Part shown: piece after piece, positions 40,411 through 49,453 of the stretch
How positions within the stretch are numbered: position 1 is the stretch's first letter
How the letters are laid out: every line of letters starts with the position of its first letter
Source of the DNA: Fundicoccus culcitae
Lineage (GTDB): Bacteria; Bacillota; Bacilli; Lactobacillales; Aerococcaceae
Assembly (NCBI RefSeq): GCF_024661895.1
Contig: NZ_CP102453.1
Span: 372,001-436,000 of the forward strand
DNA length: 64,000 nt
Reading direction: 5' to 3'
Made by a program: the position numbers and the translations under genes
Notes under the pieces: model-generated
Databases searched by the model: none
The model's input: only the letters and a program-made list of their open reading frames with translations
What the model was told of the DNA's origin: nothing

Positions 40411-41340
40411 ATGTCAAAAATATTAGTATTCGGTCATAAAAACCCTGATACAGACACTATTGCTTCAGCGATAGCGCTTGATTATTATCTTGAAAAATTA
40501 GGCTACGATTCAGAATCTGTTGCATTAGGTAATCCTAATGAAGAAACAGCATTTGCCTTAAATTATTTTAATATTTCTGCTCCACGAGTGATTGAAACGG
40601 CTAGTAACGAAGTGACGCAAGTTGCCCTCGTAGACCATAATGAACCACAACAGTCTGTTAATGACATTGAATCTTTAGAGGTGTTATATGTCGTTGATCA
40701 CCACCGTATTAATGGATTCAATACGGCTCAACCCTTATACTATCGTGCTGAACCCATCGGTTCAACTGCATCCGTTTTATACAAAATGTTCCAAGAAAAA
40801 GATTTCGATATTCCATCTGCTATTGCGGGAATGATGTTATCGGCAATTATTTCAGATACCTTATTGCTCAAATCCCCAACGACAACCCGTGAGGATGAAA
40901 TGATTGCCTATGAATTGGCCAAAATTGCTGACGTTAATATCGATGCCTATGGCTTGAAATTATTAAAAGCGGGGACAAATATAGCTAGCAAATCAGCTAA
41001 AGAATTACTTGCTTCTGATTCTAAAGTGTTTGAAATGCATGAACATCCTGTTCAAATTGCACAAATAAATACCGTTGATTTTGTAGATGTTTCATCGAGA
41101 AAAGAAGAACTGCTTGAAGAGATTTCTAAAACATTAAAGGACTCTGATGTTGAATTATTCGTTGTCTTAGTGACGGATATTTTAGAAAATAATTCATTTG
41201 CTTACGTTATCGGTCAAAATCTTGAAGTCGTAGAGAAAGCTTTTGAGCAAAAAGTGGTTGATAATGAAATTCAATTACCAGGTGTTGTATCACGTAAAAA
41301 ACAAGTGGTACCTCAATTAACGGATGCATATAGTAAATAA
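40411..41340 (+). CDS. ppaC: Manganese-dependent inorganic pyrophosphatase
   Basis: 309 residues of the DHH/DHHA2 class: VFGHKNPDTDTIASAIA, VDHNEP, the DHH motif in VVDHHRI, and the C-terminal SRKKQVVPQL that grips pyrophosphate. It hydrolyses PPi to drive biosynthesis. TTAGGAGG precedes ATG. Confidence 0.96.
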   Translation: MSKILVFGHKNPDTDTIASAIALDYYLEKLGYDSESVALGNPNEETAFALNYFNISAPRVIETASNEVTQVALVDHNEPQQSVNDIESLEVLYVVDHHRINGFNTAQPLYYRAEPIGSTASVLYKMFQEKDFDIPSAIAGMMLSAIISDTLLLKSPTTTREDEMIAYELAKIADVNIDAYGLKLLKAGTNIASKSAKELLASDSKVFEMHEHPVQIAQINTVDFVDVSSRKEELLEEISKTLKDSDVELFVVLVTDILENNSFAYVIGQNLEVVEKAFEQKVVDNEIQLPGVVSRKKQVVPQLTDAYSK

Positions 41341-41343
41341 TAT

Positions 41344-41393
41344 AAAAACGTCAAACAGACACACAAAAAAGGGTGACTGTTCGACGTTTTTTT
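41344..41393. terminator. Terminator shared by ppaC and rqcH
   Basis: AAAACGTC..ACAG pairs with CTGT..GACGTTTT between the converging genes; a T run follows on the plus strand. Confidence 0.75.
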
Positions 41394-43102
41394 TATGTTT
41401 CTTCAACAGCTAAAGCTTGAATTGTCGCTTCATCTGGCGTAACATACAGCGTTTGTTGTCCTTCATAGATAACAAAACCAGGTTTTGCACCATTTGGCTT
41501 GTGTAAATGTTTAACTTGAACGGTATCGACGGGAACATTCGCTGAGTGTTGAAACTTCGAATAATAGGCAGCTATTTCAGCAGCTTCTGTCATGGTTTGT
41601 TGACTAGGTTTATCGGACTCAACAATGACATGCGCTCCAGGAATATCTTTGGTGTGGAGCCACCAATGATTTTTTGCCGCTTTTTTCAAACTTAATTCAT
41701 CGTTTTGTTGATTATTACGGCCGACATAAATGAGAACACCTTCCGTTGAACGAAAACGTCTGGGTTTAGATTTAGTCTTGGTACGTTTTTTGGCATTGTT
41801 CTTTCTTTGTGACTGATAACCTAATTTTTGTAATTCTTGCTTAATATCTTCAATATCTTCTAAATCGGCTTGATTTAATTGTACCAGCACAGTTTCTAAA
41901 TAGTCATTTTCTTCATGAGTTAATTTTTTCTGTTGATCAATATACTTCAAGGCATCACGATATTTTGAATATTTTTTAAAATATTGTTGACTGTTTTCAA
42001 TAGCCGTTTTGCGTGGATCTAAATCAATGGTTAATAAGGCATTATCCTCATAGTAATTTTCTAAAGCTACTTGTGTTTCACCTTTGGGTATTTGATAAGC
42101 GTAAGCACTCAATAATTCACCTTTAACACGGTATAAATCAGCTGCTTGGGCCACTTGATAGTCTTTAGCTAATTTTTCAAGTTTCTTATTGTTTTTTTCA
42201 ATAATTTGTTCGAGTTGTTGAACAATGTTGCCACTTAAATTCTTAATCCGATCGAGACGAACTCTTTGGGCATAAAAATGATCTAATAAACGTGAAAGTG
42301 TATCAAAAAGCTGTCTGTGTCCTTCTATTTGAGGTAAATCCATGGCATAGAAGGATAATTGTTGATTCGATTCAAACATCAGTGGTGTATAAGCGTCAAC
42401 GCCATCCATTAAGCGTTTTAGTGCTTCATAAGCCGTTAAACCGTCCTGTTCCATCCAATAAATAAGCGCTTGACTAGCGCTTTTGCCTAAACCTTGAATC
42501 CATTGCTGATTTTTACGACTGTTCAACTCATCAGGGTGTTGAAGCGTCCATTGATTTAATTCATCACCGGATAAATTAAATGGATTAATTTGCTGCTTAT
42601 TTTCAGGCGGTCGTTGATAATCAGCTCCAGGTAATAAAGTCCGAAAAGTATTTTGGCTAGATGGAACATGCTTGATACAATCGATGATTTTGTTTGTTTG
42701 GGGATTGAGCAAAATGATATTGCTATTGCGACCCATCAGCTCAAAAATAAGACGATAGCTTTGGGTATCGCCCAATTCATCACGACCACTTAATTCAAAA
42801 TCTATCATACGATCATTTTCCACTTGTTGAATATCTTGAATAATGGCACCTTCTAAATGCTTACGTAAAAGCATGGAAAAAAGGGGAGCATGTTCGGGAT
42901 TAAGTGTACGTTCTTGGGTTACATTGATATGGTAATAGACTGGATGAATTGAAGCCGCTAGGCGGATATTTTTACGATTCGCTCGGATAACCATCTGTAT
43001 TTCTTGTTCAAATGGTTGATAGATTTTTGAAATTCTACCCTGTAATAATTCATTTCGTAGTTCTTTTACTAAAGCATGGATAAAAAAGCCATCTAAAGTC
43101 AT
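41393..43102 (-). CDS. rqcH: RqcH / NFACT-family ribosome quality control protein (Fbp54-like)
   Basis: 569 residues: NFACT-N domain (DGFFIHALVKELRNELLQGRI at the start, ELMGRNSNIILL), a helix-hairpin and coiled coil (about 280-440) and the C-terminal NFACT-R domain (VYVGRNNQQND-type block, WLHTKDIPGAHVIV). RqcH adds C-terminal alanine tails to nascent chains on stalled 50S subunits; homologues were earlier annotated as fibronectin-binding proteins. AAAGGAGGG fixes the start. Confidence 0.93.
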   Translation of the reverse strand: MTLDGFFIHALVKELRNELLQGRISKIYQPFEQEIQMVIRANRKNIRLAASIHPVYYHINVTQERTLNPEHAPLFSMLLRKHLEGAIIQDIQQVENDRMIDFELSGRDELGDTQSYRLIFELMGRNSNIILLNPQTNKIIDCIKHVPSSQNTFRTLLPGADYQRPPENKQQINPFNLSGDELNQWTLQHPDELNSRKNQQWIQGLGKSASQALIYWMEQDGLTAYEALKRLMDGVDAYTPLMFESNQQLSFYAMDLPQIEGHRQLFDTLSRLLDHFYAQRVRLDRIKNLSGNIVQQLEQIIEKNNKKLEKLAKDYQVAQAADLYRVKGELLSAYAYQIPKGETQVALENYYEDNALLTIDLDPRKTAIENSQQYFKKYSKYRDALKYIDQQKKLTHEENDYLETVLVQLNQADLEDIEDIKQELQKLGYQSQRKNNAKKRTKTKSKPRRFRSTEGVLIYVGRNNQQNDELSLKKAAKNHWWLHTKDIPGAHVIVESDKPSQQTMTEAAEIAAYYSKFQHSANVPVDTVQVKHLHKPNGAKPGFVIYEGQQTLYVTPDEATIQALAVEET

Positions 43103-43236
43103 CGTAACCCTCCTTTCAAAAAAGAGTTTGCTCTAATATTGTAACTGAAATAGCTTGTAAATGAAAGAATGAAGCGACTAGTAAGTACATTTACAAATGG
43201 AAAATTAGAATAAAATGAGAATTTCACTAAATCCGC

Positions 43237-43265
43237 TTGACATTTTAATGTTGAATCGGTATGAT
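43237..43265 (+). promoter_or_regulatory. Promoter of the tryptophan-type ABC operon
   Basis: TTGACA (43237-43242) and TATGAT (43260-43265) are exactly 17 bases apart. The expected start near 43272 leaves a ~250-base leader before the first structural gene. Nothing else was seen in 43103-43236. Confidence 0.85.
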
Positions 43266-43295
43266 TTATTTAAATAAAGAGAGGAGCTTTGAATT

Positions 43296-43346
43296 ATGTT
43301 TAATTTTACTTTAACTTTAGGACGCTGGCAAAGCTGGCATAGATAG
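43296..43346 (+). CDS. Trp-codon leader peptide
   Basis: A 16-residue peptide, MFNFTLTLGRWQSWHR, with two Trp codons near the end. It has a good ribosome site (GAGAGGAG, 9 bases upstream) and starts about 24 bases after the likely transcription start. Its last sense codons and stop contain CATAGATA, which is complementary to TATCTATG in the downstream attenuator. The arrangement is that of a classical attenuation leader: a ribosome held at Trp codons changes the fold of the RNA behind it. No known-family match can be claimed; the case rests on position, codon content and RNA pairing. Confidence 0.75.
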   Translation: MFNFTLTLGRWQSWHR

Positions 43347-43465
43347 GTTGTAGACTTGGACATAATTCCATGGATACAGCCCAGTTTAGACTGTTCTGTA
43401 TCTATGTGGCGAATCATCCAGTTTACCACGTAGAGGTATTTACTTACATTCTATGTGGTTTTTTT
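43338..43465 (+). promoter_or_regulatory. Transcription attenuator (antiterminator/terminator) for tryptophan uptake operon
   Basis: Terminator: CCACGTAGA (43426-43434) pairs with TCTATGTGG (43450-43458), then seven Ts. Antiterminator: an identical TCTATGTGG at 43401-43409 can instead pair with the same CCACGTAGA. That segment can itself be sequestered either by CATAGATA in the leader peptide (43338-43345 with 43399-43406) or by ATGGATACAG (43370-43379 with 43396-43405). A ribosome stalled on the Trp codons would cover 43338-43345 and favour the antiterminator. Alternative pairings are seen directly; the regulatory outcome is inference. Confidence 0.75.
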
Positions 43466-43521
43466 GTGTTTAATAAGGCGACATAGAATGAACACTTTTA
43501 AACAAGAAAGGAAACATTATT

Positions 43522-44508
43522 ATGAAAAAATTATTAAAATTCGCTTTAGTTTCAATCTTACTTTTAACGACTTTATTTATTAACGTCACTAAAATCGTTA
43601 ACGCTCAAGAAGATACCTTAACGGTTGGTATTGTCCAACTAGTCAGTCATCCATCACTCGATCAAATTGTTTCGGGAATATATGAAGGACTTGAGGAACA
43701 AGGTTATATTGAAGGCGAAAATTTAACGGTTGATTTTAATAATGCCCAAGGGGATATTAATCTTTTATCACAAATTGCAGAAGGTATTGTCCACAATGAA
43801 CCGGATTTAATTTTTGCTGTAACCACTCCAGTAGCCCAAGCATTTCAACATTTAACAACTGATATTCCTATTATTATGGTAGGAGTAACCGATCCTTTAT
43901 CAGCTGGCCTCGTTGAAAATCTAGATCAACCAGAAGCCAATATTACGGGCGTGAGTGATATGGCTCCGATTGAAGAACAGTTTGATTTATTAATTGATTT
44001 ATTCCCTGAAGTGACGTCTGTTGGGATGATTTATACGACTAGTGAAGATAATTCATTAGCTGATGTCGAAGCAGCTAAAGCTATTGCAGAAGAACGAGGT
44101 CTTGAATTTACGGCAGAAGGTATTAGCGCCAGTTTGGATATGCAATTAGTCGCCGAAAATTTAGCCTCAAAAGCTGAAGTTATTTACGTTGGCTCAGACA
44201 ATACGGTCGCAAGTGCCTTTGGAACTTTACTCAATGTTACTGATAAGTATCAAATTCCAGTTTTCACATCTGTGTACGAAATGATCGAACAAGGTGCCTT
44301 TGCTGGTGTAACAATTGAACAAAAACAAGTGGGTGTTTTAGCCGCCGAACAAGCTGTTTTAATTGCCAATGGACAAGCTATTAGTGAGACACCTATAGCT
44401 TATGTAACTGAATTAAATAGTGTCTATCGTTCAGATGTTTTAGAACAACTTGGTTTAGAAATCGATCGTGAAAAATTAGAGGCGTTAACAGATATAAGCG
44501 GGGAATAG
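43522..44508 (+). CDS. ABC transporter substrate-binding protein, probable tryptophan uptake (TrpX-like)
   Basis: 328 residues of the ABC_sub_bind family (VGIVQLVSHPSLDQIVSGIYEGLEEQGY, then VAQAFQHLTTDIPIIMVGVTDP). A signal peptide (1-29, ending VNA/QE) is present, but there is no lipobox Cys, unusual for a Gram-positive binding protein. Such genes with their permease and ATPase were predicted as tryptophan transporters (trpXYZ) from T-box regulation in streptococci; here the Trp leader peptide gives independent support. GAAAGGAAA precedes ATG. Confidence 0.82.
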   Translation: MKKLLKFALVSILLLTTLFINVTKIVNAQEDTLTVGIVQLVSHPSLDQIVSGIYEGLEEQGYIEGENLTVDFNNAQGDINLLSQIAEGIVHNEPDLIFAVTTPVAQAFQHLTTDIPIIMVGVTDPLSAGLVENLDQPEANITGVSDMAPIEEQFDLLIDLFPEVTSVGMIYTTSEDNSLADVEAAKAIAEERGLEFTAEGISASLDMQLVAENLASKAEVIYVGSDNTVASAFGTLLNVTDKYQIPVFTSVYEMIEQGAFAGVTIEQKQVGVLAAEQAVLIANGQAISETPIAYVTELNSVYRSDVLEQLGLEIDREKLEALTDISGE

Positions 44509-44510
44509 TC

Positions 44511-45410
44511 ATGCAGTTATATTATAATGCGGTTTTTGATGGTATTCTATATAGTATTATGGCCCTAGGGTTATATATTACCTTTCGTATTTTACGTTTT
44601 GCTGATTTAACAACAGAAGCGTCTTTTACTTTAGGTGCAGCTGTAGCGGTATCTTTAATTAGTCAAGGCACGAATCCAATCATCGCTAGTTTACTAGCGA
44701 TTGTTGGAGGGATGTTAGCTGGTTTAATAACCGGTATCTTAATGACCTACTTCGAAATTCCCTCATTGTTATCTAGTATCATTACTTTAACGGGTTTATA
44801 TTCCGTTAATTTAAGGGTGATGCAACGACCAAATATAAATTTACGTGGTTTTGACACCGTCTTTTCTTATTTAGATAGTTGGGTGGAAAATCCATCCAAT
44901 CGCGTTCTAATTGTTGGTCTGCTTGTTGTCACTATTTGTATCCTGTTATTAGCTAGCTTTTTTAAAACGGATTTAGGTCAAGCCATGATTGCTACAGGAG
45001 ACAACGAGATTATGGCAAAATCCATCGGGATTAATAGTTCTCGTATGAAAATATTAGCCTTAATGCTTGCCAATGGGTTAATTGGTTTTTGTGGAGCATT
45101 TATAGCTCAAAATAATGGCTTTGCTGATGTAACTATGGGAAATGGGGTCGTTGTTATCGCCATGTCTTCCATTGTTATAGGTGAAGTCATGTTTAAGAAT
45201 TTATCCTTAACATTTAGATTAGTCTCCATTGTAATTGGCTCTATCATTTATCAATTGATTATTGTATTTGTTTTACAATTAGGTCTCCATCCAACGGATT
45301 TCCGCCTAATTTCCGCTTTAGTTATGGCTATCTTCCTTGCTTTTCCGACCGTTAAAAACAAATTTAACACTTATCGGAATCAAAAACGTAAAGGAGGAAT
45401 TAGCGCATGA
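44511..45410 (+). CDS. ABC transporter permease of the tryptophan-type system (TrpY-like)
   Basis: 299 residues, eight or nine helices of the branched-chain-amino-acid/ribose permease class (LGLYITFRILRFADLTTEASFTLGAA, ATGDNEIMAKSIGINSSRMKILALMLANGLIG contains the EAA-like coupling loop). It starts two bases after the binding-protein stop and overlaps the ATPase gene by four bases. Confidence 0.85.
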   Translation: MQLYYNAVFDGILYSIMALGLYITFRILRFADLTTEASFTLGAAVAVSLISQGTNPIIASLLAIVGGMLAGLITGILMTYFEIPSLLSSIITLTGLYSVNLRVMQRPNINLRGFDTVFSYLDSWVENPSNRVLIVGLLVVTICILLLASFFKTDLGQAMIATGDNEIMAKSIGINSSRMKILALMLANGLIGFCGAFIAQNNGFADVTMGNGVVVIAMSSIVIGEVMFKNLSLTFRLVSIVIGSIIYQLIIVFVLQLGLHPTDFRLISALVMAIFLAFPTVKNKFNTYRNQKRKGGISA

Positions 45411-46210
45411 ATCAATCTGCTCAAGTAGAATTAATTCACGTTTCTAAACAATTTTTACGGCAAACTGGCGAACAGGTAGCGGGTCTAAATAATTTGACTT
45501 TATCCATTCATCCAGGTGAAGTCATTGGAATTATCGGAACCAACGGGGCAGGGAAATCGACTTTATTTAATTGCTTAACGGGTCAAATTCCTATCGATTC
45601 AGGCGATATTTTAATAGATGGACAATCAATCTATTCAATGAGTGCTCAGTCGCTTGCGCGTCAAATTGGCAGAGTATTTCAGGATCCGCGGATGGGTAGT
45701 GCGCCACGCATGAGTGTGTTTGAGAATTTAATGTTAGCCAATAAACGGGGAGAAAAACGAGGCTTAGGTCGTTCGTTAACAACTAATAACCGAAAATATT
45801 TAATTGAAAAACTTAAACCGTTCCGCTTAGATCTGGAACATCGCTTGGATGTGCCTATCGAAAATTTATCAGGTGGCCAACGACAAGCCGTTTCCTTAGT
45901 CATGGCAACTCTTTTGCAACCAAAATTACTTTTATTGGACGAACATACGGCTTCTTTAGATCCTAGAACAGCTAAAGAGGTTATGAAGATGACCCAACAC
46001 TTGATTCAAGAAAATAATTTAACGACTATCATGATTACCCACCATTTACAAGATGCCATTGAATTTTGTGATCGAATCGTTGTCATGCACCAAGGGCGAA
46101 TTGTTAATATCTATACAAGTGAACAAATTGAGACACTTTCAACCACTGATTTATATCAATACTTGGTTGACTTAGTAGAACGTGAAGTTCTTGAAAATTA
46201 TACAGTCTAA
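45407..46210 (+). CDS. ABC transporter ATPase of the tryptophan-type system (TrpZ-like)
   Basis: 267 residues with Walker A GTNGAGKST, Q-loop FQDPRMGSAP, signature LSGGQRQA, Walker B LLLLDEHTASLDP and switch His in ITHHLQDA. ATGA overlap with the permease gene behind AAGGAGG. Last gene of the operon. Confidence 0.9.
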   Translation: MNQSAQVELIHVSKQFLRQTGEQVAGLNNLTLSIHPGEVIGIIGTNGAGKSTLFNCLTGQIPIDSGDILIDGQSIYSMSAQSLARQIGRVFQDPRMGSAPRMSVFENLMLANKRGEKRGLGRSLTTNNRKYLIEKLKPFRLDLEHRLDVPIENLSGGQRQAVSLVMATLLQPKLLLLDEHTASLDPRTAKEVMKMTQHLIQENNLTTIMITHHLQDAIEFCDRIVVMHQGRIVNIYTSEQIETLSTTDLYQYLVDLVEREVLENYTV

Positions 46211-46288
46211 TCAACCGCTTGATATTATTTATTTTTCCTTTATAATAAATATCATTGCTAAACCATCAGTTTTGACTAATTAATATAC

Positions 46289-46348
46289 AAAACAACTATA
46301 TATTGTGTTTGTTTTTATCCTAAACACAATATATAGTTGTTTTTTTAT
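46289..46348 (+). terminator. Terminator downstream of the tryptophan-type operon
   Basis: A perfect 22-bp AT-rich stem (46289-46310 with 46322-46343) and 11-base loop, followed by a T run. Confidence 0.8.
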
Positions 46349-46399
46349 TTAAATTCGTATAGAATAATAACGTAATGAAAAAGAGAAGGTGGTTATCAC

Positions 46400-46627
46400 A
46401 TGAAAAACATTATTGTCTATTCAAAACCTAATTGCATGCAATGTAACTTTACAAAGAAATTCTTAGATCAAAAAGAAATTAATTATACTGACTACGATGT
46501 TTATGAAAATGAAGCAGCATTAAATCGCGTCAAAGAACTAGGTTTTCAAAGTTTACCCGTAATTGAAATTGAAGGAGAAGAACCTTTCTTCGGTTTTAGA
46601 CCTGATTTATTAGAAAAATTAGCCTAA
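46400..46627 (+). CDS. NrdH-like glutaredoxin/thioredoxin-type redoxin
   Basis: 75 residues with the redox pair Cys 12-Cys 15 (CMQC), the cis-Pro region SLPVIEI and the C-terminal GFRPD typical of NrdH. NrdH reduces class Ib ribonucleotide reductase, but no nrdEF genes are nearby, so the partner is not shown. GAGAAGGTGG precedes ATG. Confidence 0.85.
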   Translation: MKNIIVYSKPNCMQCNFTKKFLDQKEINYTDYDVYENEAALNRVKELGFQSLPVIEIEGEEPFFGFRPDLLEKLA

Positions 46628-46632
46628 AAAAG

Positions 46633-46680
46633 AACCGTTAATGATGATCAGCTTTAGTCATCATTAACGGTTTTATTTTT
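46633..46680. terminator. Bidirectional terminator between the redoxin and AraC genes
   Basis: AACCGTTAATGATGA pairs perfectly with TCATCATTAACGGTT (46633-46647 with 46658-46672), followed by TTATTTTT. Confidence 0.85.
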
Positions 46681-47843
46681 TACTTAATCACCGATTTGGC
46701 ATAATTAGAAGGGGACATACCATATTTTTCACTAAAGACGCGGGAAAAATACTGGCTCGATCCATAACCAACTGCCTTGGAAATTTCAGACAAACTCATT
46801 TGCGAGTTTCGAATTAATTCTTTACTATGTTGTAACTTGATAGTGTTGATGTATTCTTTAGGAGTTTCATTGGTATATTTTTTAAAATATTTTTGAATTG
46901 AAGAACGCGATAACGAAAAATGTTCGGCTAAATCACTGATTTGTACCGGTTTATCAATATTTTCTTCAATGTAATTAACCATGGATTGAAAAACTTCATT
47001 TTCATAATTTTCACGCATGGATAACCTCGGTTTGTTATCCGTTTTTAAAGGACCAGCAGCAATATGGATTAAAATAGCATAAACCAAGTGATATAGCCGA
47101 TCCATAGAAAAAAGTTCTACCTCATTGTTGGATAAATGAATCAACTGATTAAATACATAACTTAACTGATTTTTTAATGAAAAAACATTCTGTTTTACTT
47201 TTTTAGGAATGCCTATTGCATCGAAAATTATTGAAATATAAGATGTGATTGAATCATTTTTGATTTGTTTATGTAGGTATTGATTAGGGAAGATGACGGC
47301 ACATTCATGGCGGCTAATGGTCAGTGAGTTTCCATCAATAGTTAAGGTTAATTCACCTTGTTCCACTAATATAAGTTCATAATACGGATGATCTGTTCCC
47401 GTTTCTTCATATGGACTAGACTTTGCTTGGTGATTAAGGGTGAAAATATTATTAATGACAATAGACGGTGACGGTAAAGCAACCGTAATCCGTTGAGGAG
47501 CAGCTAACAATTTTGGTTCATCATTATCTTGCGACTCTAAGTAAATACGACTGTTTTTGTTAAGCGAAATAACATTAAAATATACAGATGGTGGGATTTC
47601 GATGGATCCCTCTAATAGATAAGTTTGTATATGTGATGGATGCGATAAACTATTGGTTAAACCAATAATGGAAAGACCATCTTTGGCGGTTACAGTGACC
47701 GGATGGCGAAAAGAAAATAAGGTGTCCGTATAGTCTGAACGAATATCTACAAGTGCATTAAGTGGTTTGGATTTTAAATCGGGTTGTTTTTCAACTAGAC
47801 TAAAATAGTCTGATTGACAATTTATAGTAGATTGATTATACAT
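46680..47843 (-). CDS. AraC-family transcriptional regulator
   Basis: 387 residues: a ~120-residue N-terminal region of unknown type, a cupin segment (YYELILVEQGELTLTIDGN, IFPNQYLHKQI; about 165-215) and a C-terminal AraC domain (ISDLAEHFSLSRSSIQKYFKK; LSEISKAVGYGSSQYFSRVFSEKYGMSPSNY). ATG 47843 follows AAAGGAG; seven extra codons upstream lack a ribosome site. It is divergent from a CapA-like lipoprotein gene, which it may control. Confidence 0.88.
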   Translation of the reverse strand: MYNQSTINCQSDYFSLVEKQPDLKSKPLNALVDIRSDYTDTLFSFRHPVTVTAKDGLSIIGLTNSLSHPSHIQTYLLEGSIEIPPSVYFNVISLNKNSRIYLESQDNDEPKLLAAPQRITVALPSPSIVINNIFTLNHQAKSSPYEETGTDHPYYELILVEQGELTLTIDGNSLTISRHECAVIFPNQYLHKQIKNDSITSYISIIFDAIGIPKKVKQNVFSLKNQLSYVFNQLIHLSNNEVELFSMDRLYHLVYAILIHIAAGPLKTDNKPRLSMRENYENEVFQSMVNYIEENIDKPVQISDLAEHFSLSRSSIQKYFKKYTNETPKEYINTIKLQHSKELIRNSQMSLSEISKAVGYGSSQYFSRVFSEKYGMSPSNYAKSVIK

Positions 47844-48087
47844 AATATCTCCTTTCTTATACAAATTATGTATCTATTAATATATTAAATCTATTATAGC
47901 TTAATTAAAAAGTGAACTCCACATAAAATCAAATTTTTAACAAGATTTAACAGATTAGTCATATTAATCAATTATATGATATCTATATTGGTTTATCTTA
48001 ATTGGTAAAAACAATTTATATAATTCCTGCTAATTAGTTACTGTTCCTATTAAATCAACAATTGTCTTTATTTCATCCTTTGAATTA

Positions 48088-48096
48088 TGGTATAAT
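48088..48096 (+). promoter_or_regulatory. Extended -10 promoter of the CapA-like gene
   Basis: TGGTATAAT (TATAAT 48091-48096) has no good -35. The rest of the 315-base divergent region 47844-48158 is very AT-rich; on the minus strand a TATAAT near 47900 may serve the AraC gene. No gene or RNA structure was recognised there. Confidence 0.5.
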
Positions 48097-48158
48097 AGCC
48101 ACGAAATTAAGATCTATTAAAATACATACAAATTAATCAATATATTTTATGTGAAAGG

Positions 48159-49370
48159 GTGGTTATTATTAAACCAATTTTTAAAATTAAGAAGACACTC
48201 ATCAAATTTTTTCTATTCATTGCCGCTATCTCATTTACCGCTGCATGTGGAAATACATCTGCTCAAATGAGTAATGAATCAGAATCCGTTGCCAGTGAGT
48301 CATCTGACGTCCAAATTACGCAAAATCAAGCAGAAGAGGCGACATCAGAAACTTCCAATCAAATTGCAATGTCTACAACGAATACCATTACGATACGTTC
48401 AATTGGTGATATCCTAATCCACGATTTTGTATATAATGATGCAAGAACTGCCGATGGCTTTGATTTTACCTATATGTTTGAACCAGTCAGACCTTATTTA
48501 GAGAATGCAGATATAACAACAGCAAATCTTGAAGTTCTAGTGGCTGGATCAGAGTACGGCCTTTCATCTTATCCTGTTTTTAATGCACCTGCTGAGATTA
48601 TTGATAGTTTACAAGACGTTGGTGTTGACTTAGTCTCTAATGCAACGAATCATACGATGGATTTTGGTTCATCTGGGGCACATCAATCTATTTCTAATTT
48701 ACAAGAGCGAGACATGATGTATGTTGGTAGTTATGCTGATTGGCAAGACTATAACAATTTAAGAATTATCGAAGAAAATGGCATCTCGGTAGGTTTTTTA
48801 GCCTATGCTGATCATGTTAACGGTAATTATATTCCTGAAGATGAAAGTTACTTGATTAGTTTAATCGATTCAGAATTAATGCCTTTAGAAATCGATTATA
48901 TGAATCAACAAACGGATTTTACGGTTGTCATGATCCACTATGGGGAAGAAGGACAAACCTTACCCAATCAAAATCAATTAGTTGTTAGCTCATTGGTTCG
49001 TGATGCCGGGGCAAATTTAATCATAGGAACACATCCGCATGCTTTACAACCGGCTATTTCCTATAATGACCAACAAGCGGGGGTCTATTCATTAGGAAAC
49101 TTTTTATCAGGCCAAATTCAAATTGAAGAAAAATTAGGCGGAATTATTGAATTTGAATTAACCAAAGGTGAAAATGAAACTGAGATATCTAAGATCCGGT
49201 ATATGCCTACCTACAATTTTGGCACACCGTCTGAAGGTGGCTATCTAGTTGTACCTTTAGCTGCTTGGTCAGAATATGGCATTCCAGATGGAGAAGCTCT
49301 ATTTGATGAAATCAGTCAACGAATTCGTTTTTATTCGGATAAAATAGAGGTTGTAGACTATTTAGACTAA
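48159..49370 (+). CDS. CapA-family (PGA_cap) lipoprotein
   Basis: 403 residues: signal peptide with lipobox (SFTAAC), a Ser/Glu-rich linker, then a CapA-type metallophosphoesterase-like domain with SIGDILIHDFV, TANLEVLV, SNATNHTMDFG, MIHYGEEGQ, GTHPHALQ and YSLGNFLSG. CapA/PgsA proteins take part in poly-gamma-glutamate or polysaccharide capsule systems, but no pgsBC genes are present, so a capsule role is unsupported. Start is ambiguous: GTG 48159 lies inside the ribosome site GGGTGG, and ATT at 48165 or 48168 sits at a more usual distance. Confidence 0.85.
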   Translation: MVIIKPIFKIKKTLIKFFLFIAAISFTAACGNTSAQMSNESESVASESSDVQITQNQAEEATSETSNQIAMSTTNTITIRSIGDILIHDFVYNDARTADGFDFTYMFEPVRPYLENADITTANLEVLVAGSEYGLSSYPVFNAPAEIIDSLQDVGVDLVSNATNHTMDFGSSGAHQSISNLQERDMMYVGSYADWQDYNNLRIIEENGISVGFLAYADHVNGNYIPEDESYLISLIDSELMPLEIDYMNQQTDFTVVMIHYGEEGQTLPNQNQLVVSSLVRDAGANLIIGTHPHALQPAISYNDQQAGVYSLGNFLSGQIQIEEKLGGIIEFELTKGENETEISKIRYMPTYNFGTPSEGGYLVVPLAAWSEYGIPDGEALFDEISQRIRFYSDKIEVVDYLD

Positions 49371-49394
49371 AAAAATCAAAAAAAATCAAAAAAC

Positions 49395-49428
49395 TTTAAT
49401 CTAAAAAAGTGGATTAAGGTTTTTTTTA
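49395..49428 (+). terminator. Terminator of the CapA-like gene
   Basis: CTTTAATC pairs with GATTAAGG (one G-T pair) around a 9-base loop, followed by a long T run. Confidence 0.75.
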
Positions 49429-49453
49429 CGTATATATATATAGGAGGTGCAAT

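Noticed and set aside
43205-43429. Minus-strand reading frame across the Trp leader region
   Set aside because: It runs through the promoter, leader peptide and attenuator of the plus strand and has no ribosome site or recognisable protein features.
48159-49370. Poly-gamma-glutamate capsule operon
   Set aside because: Only a CapA-like lipoprotein is present; no PgsB/CapB or PgsC/CapC genes are nearby.
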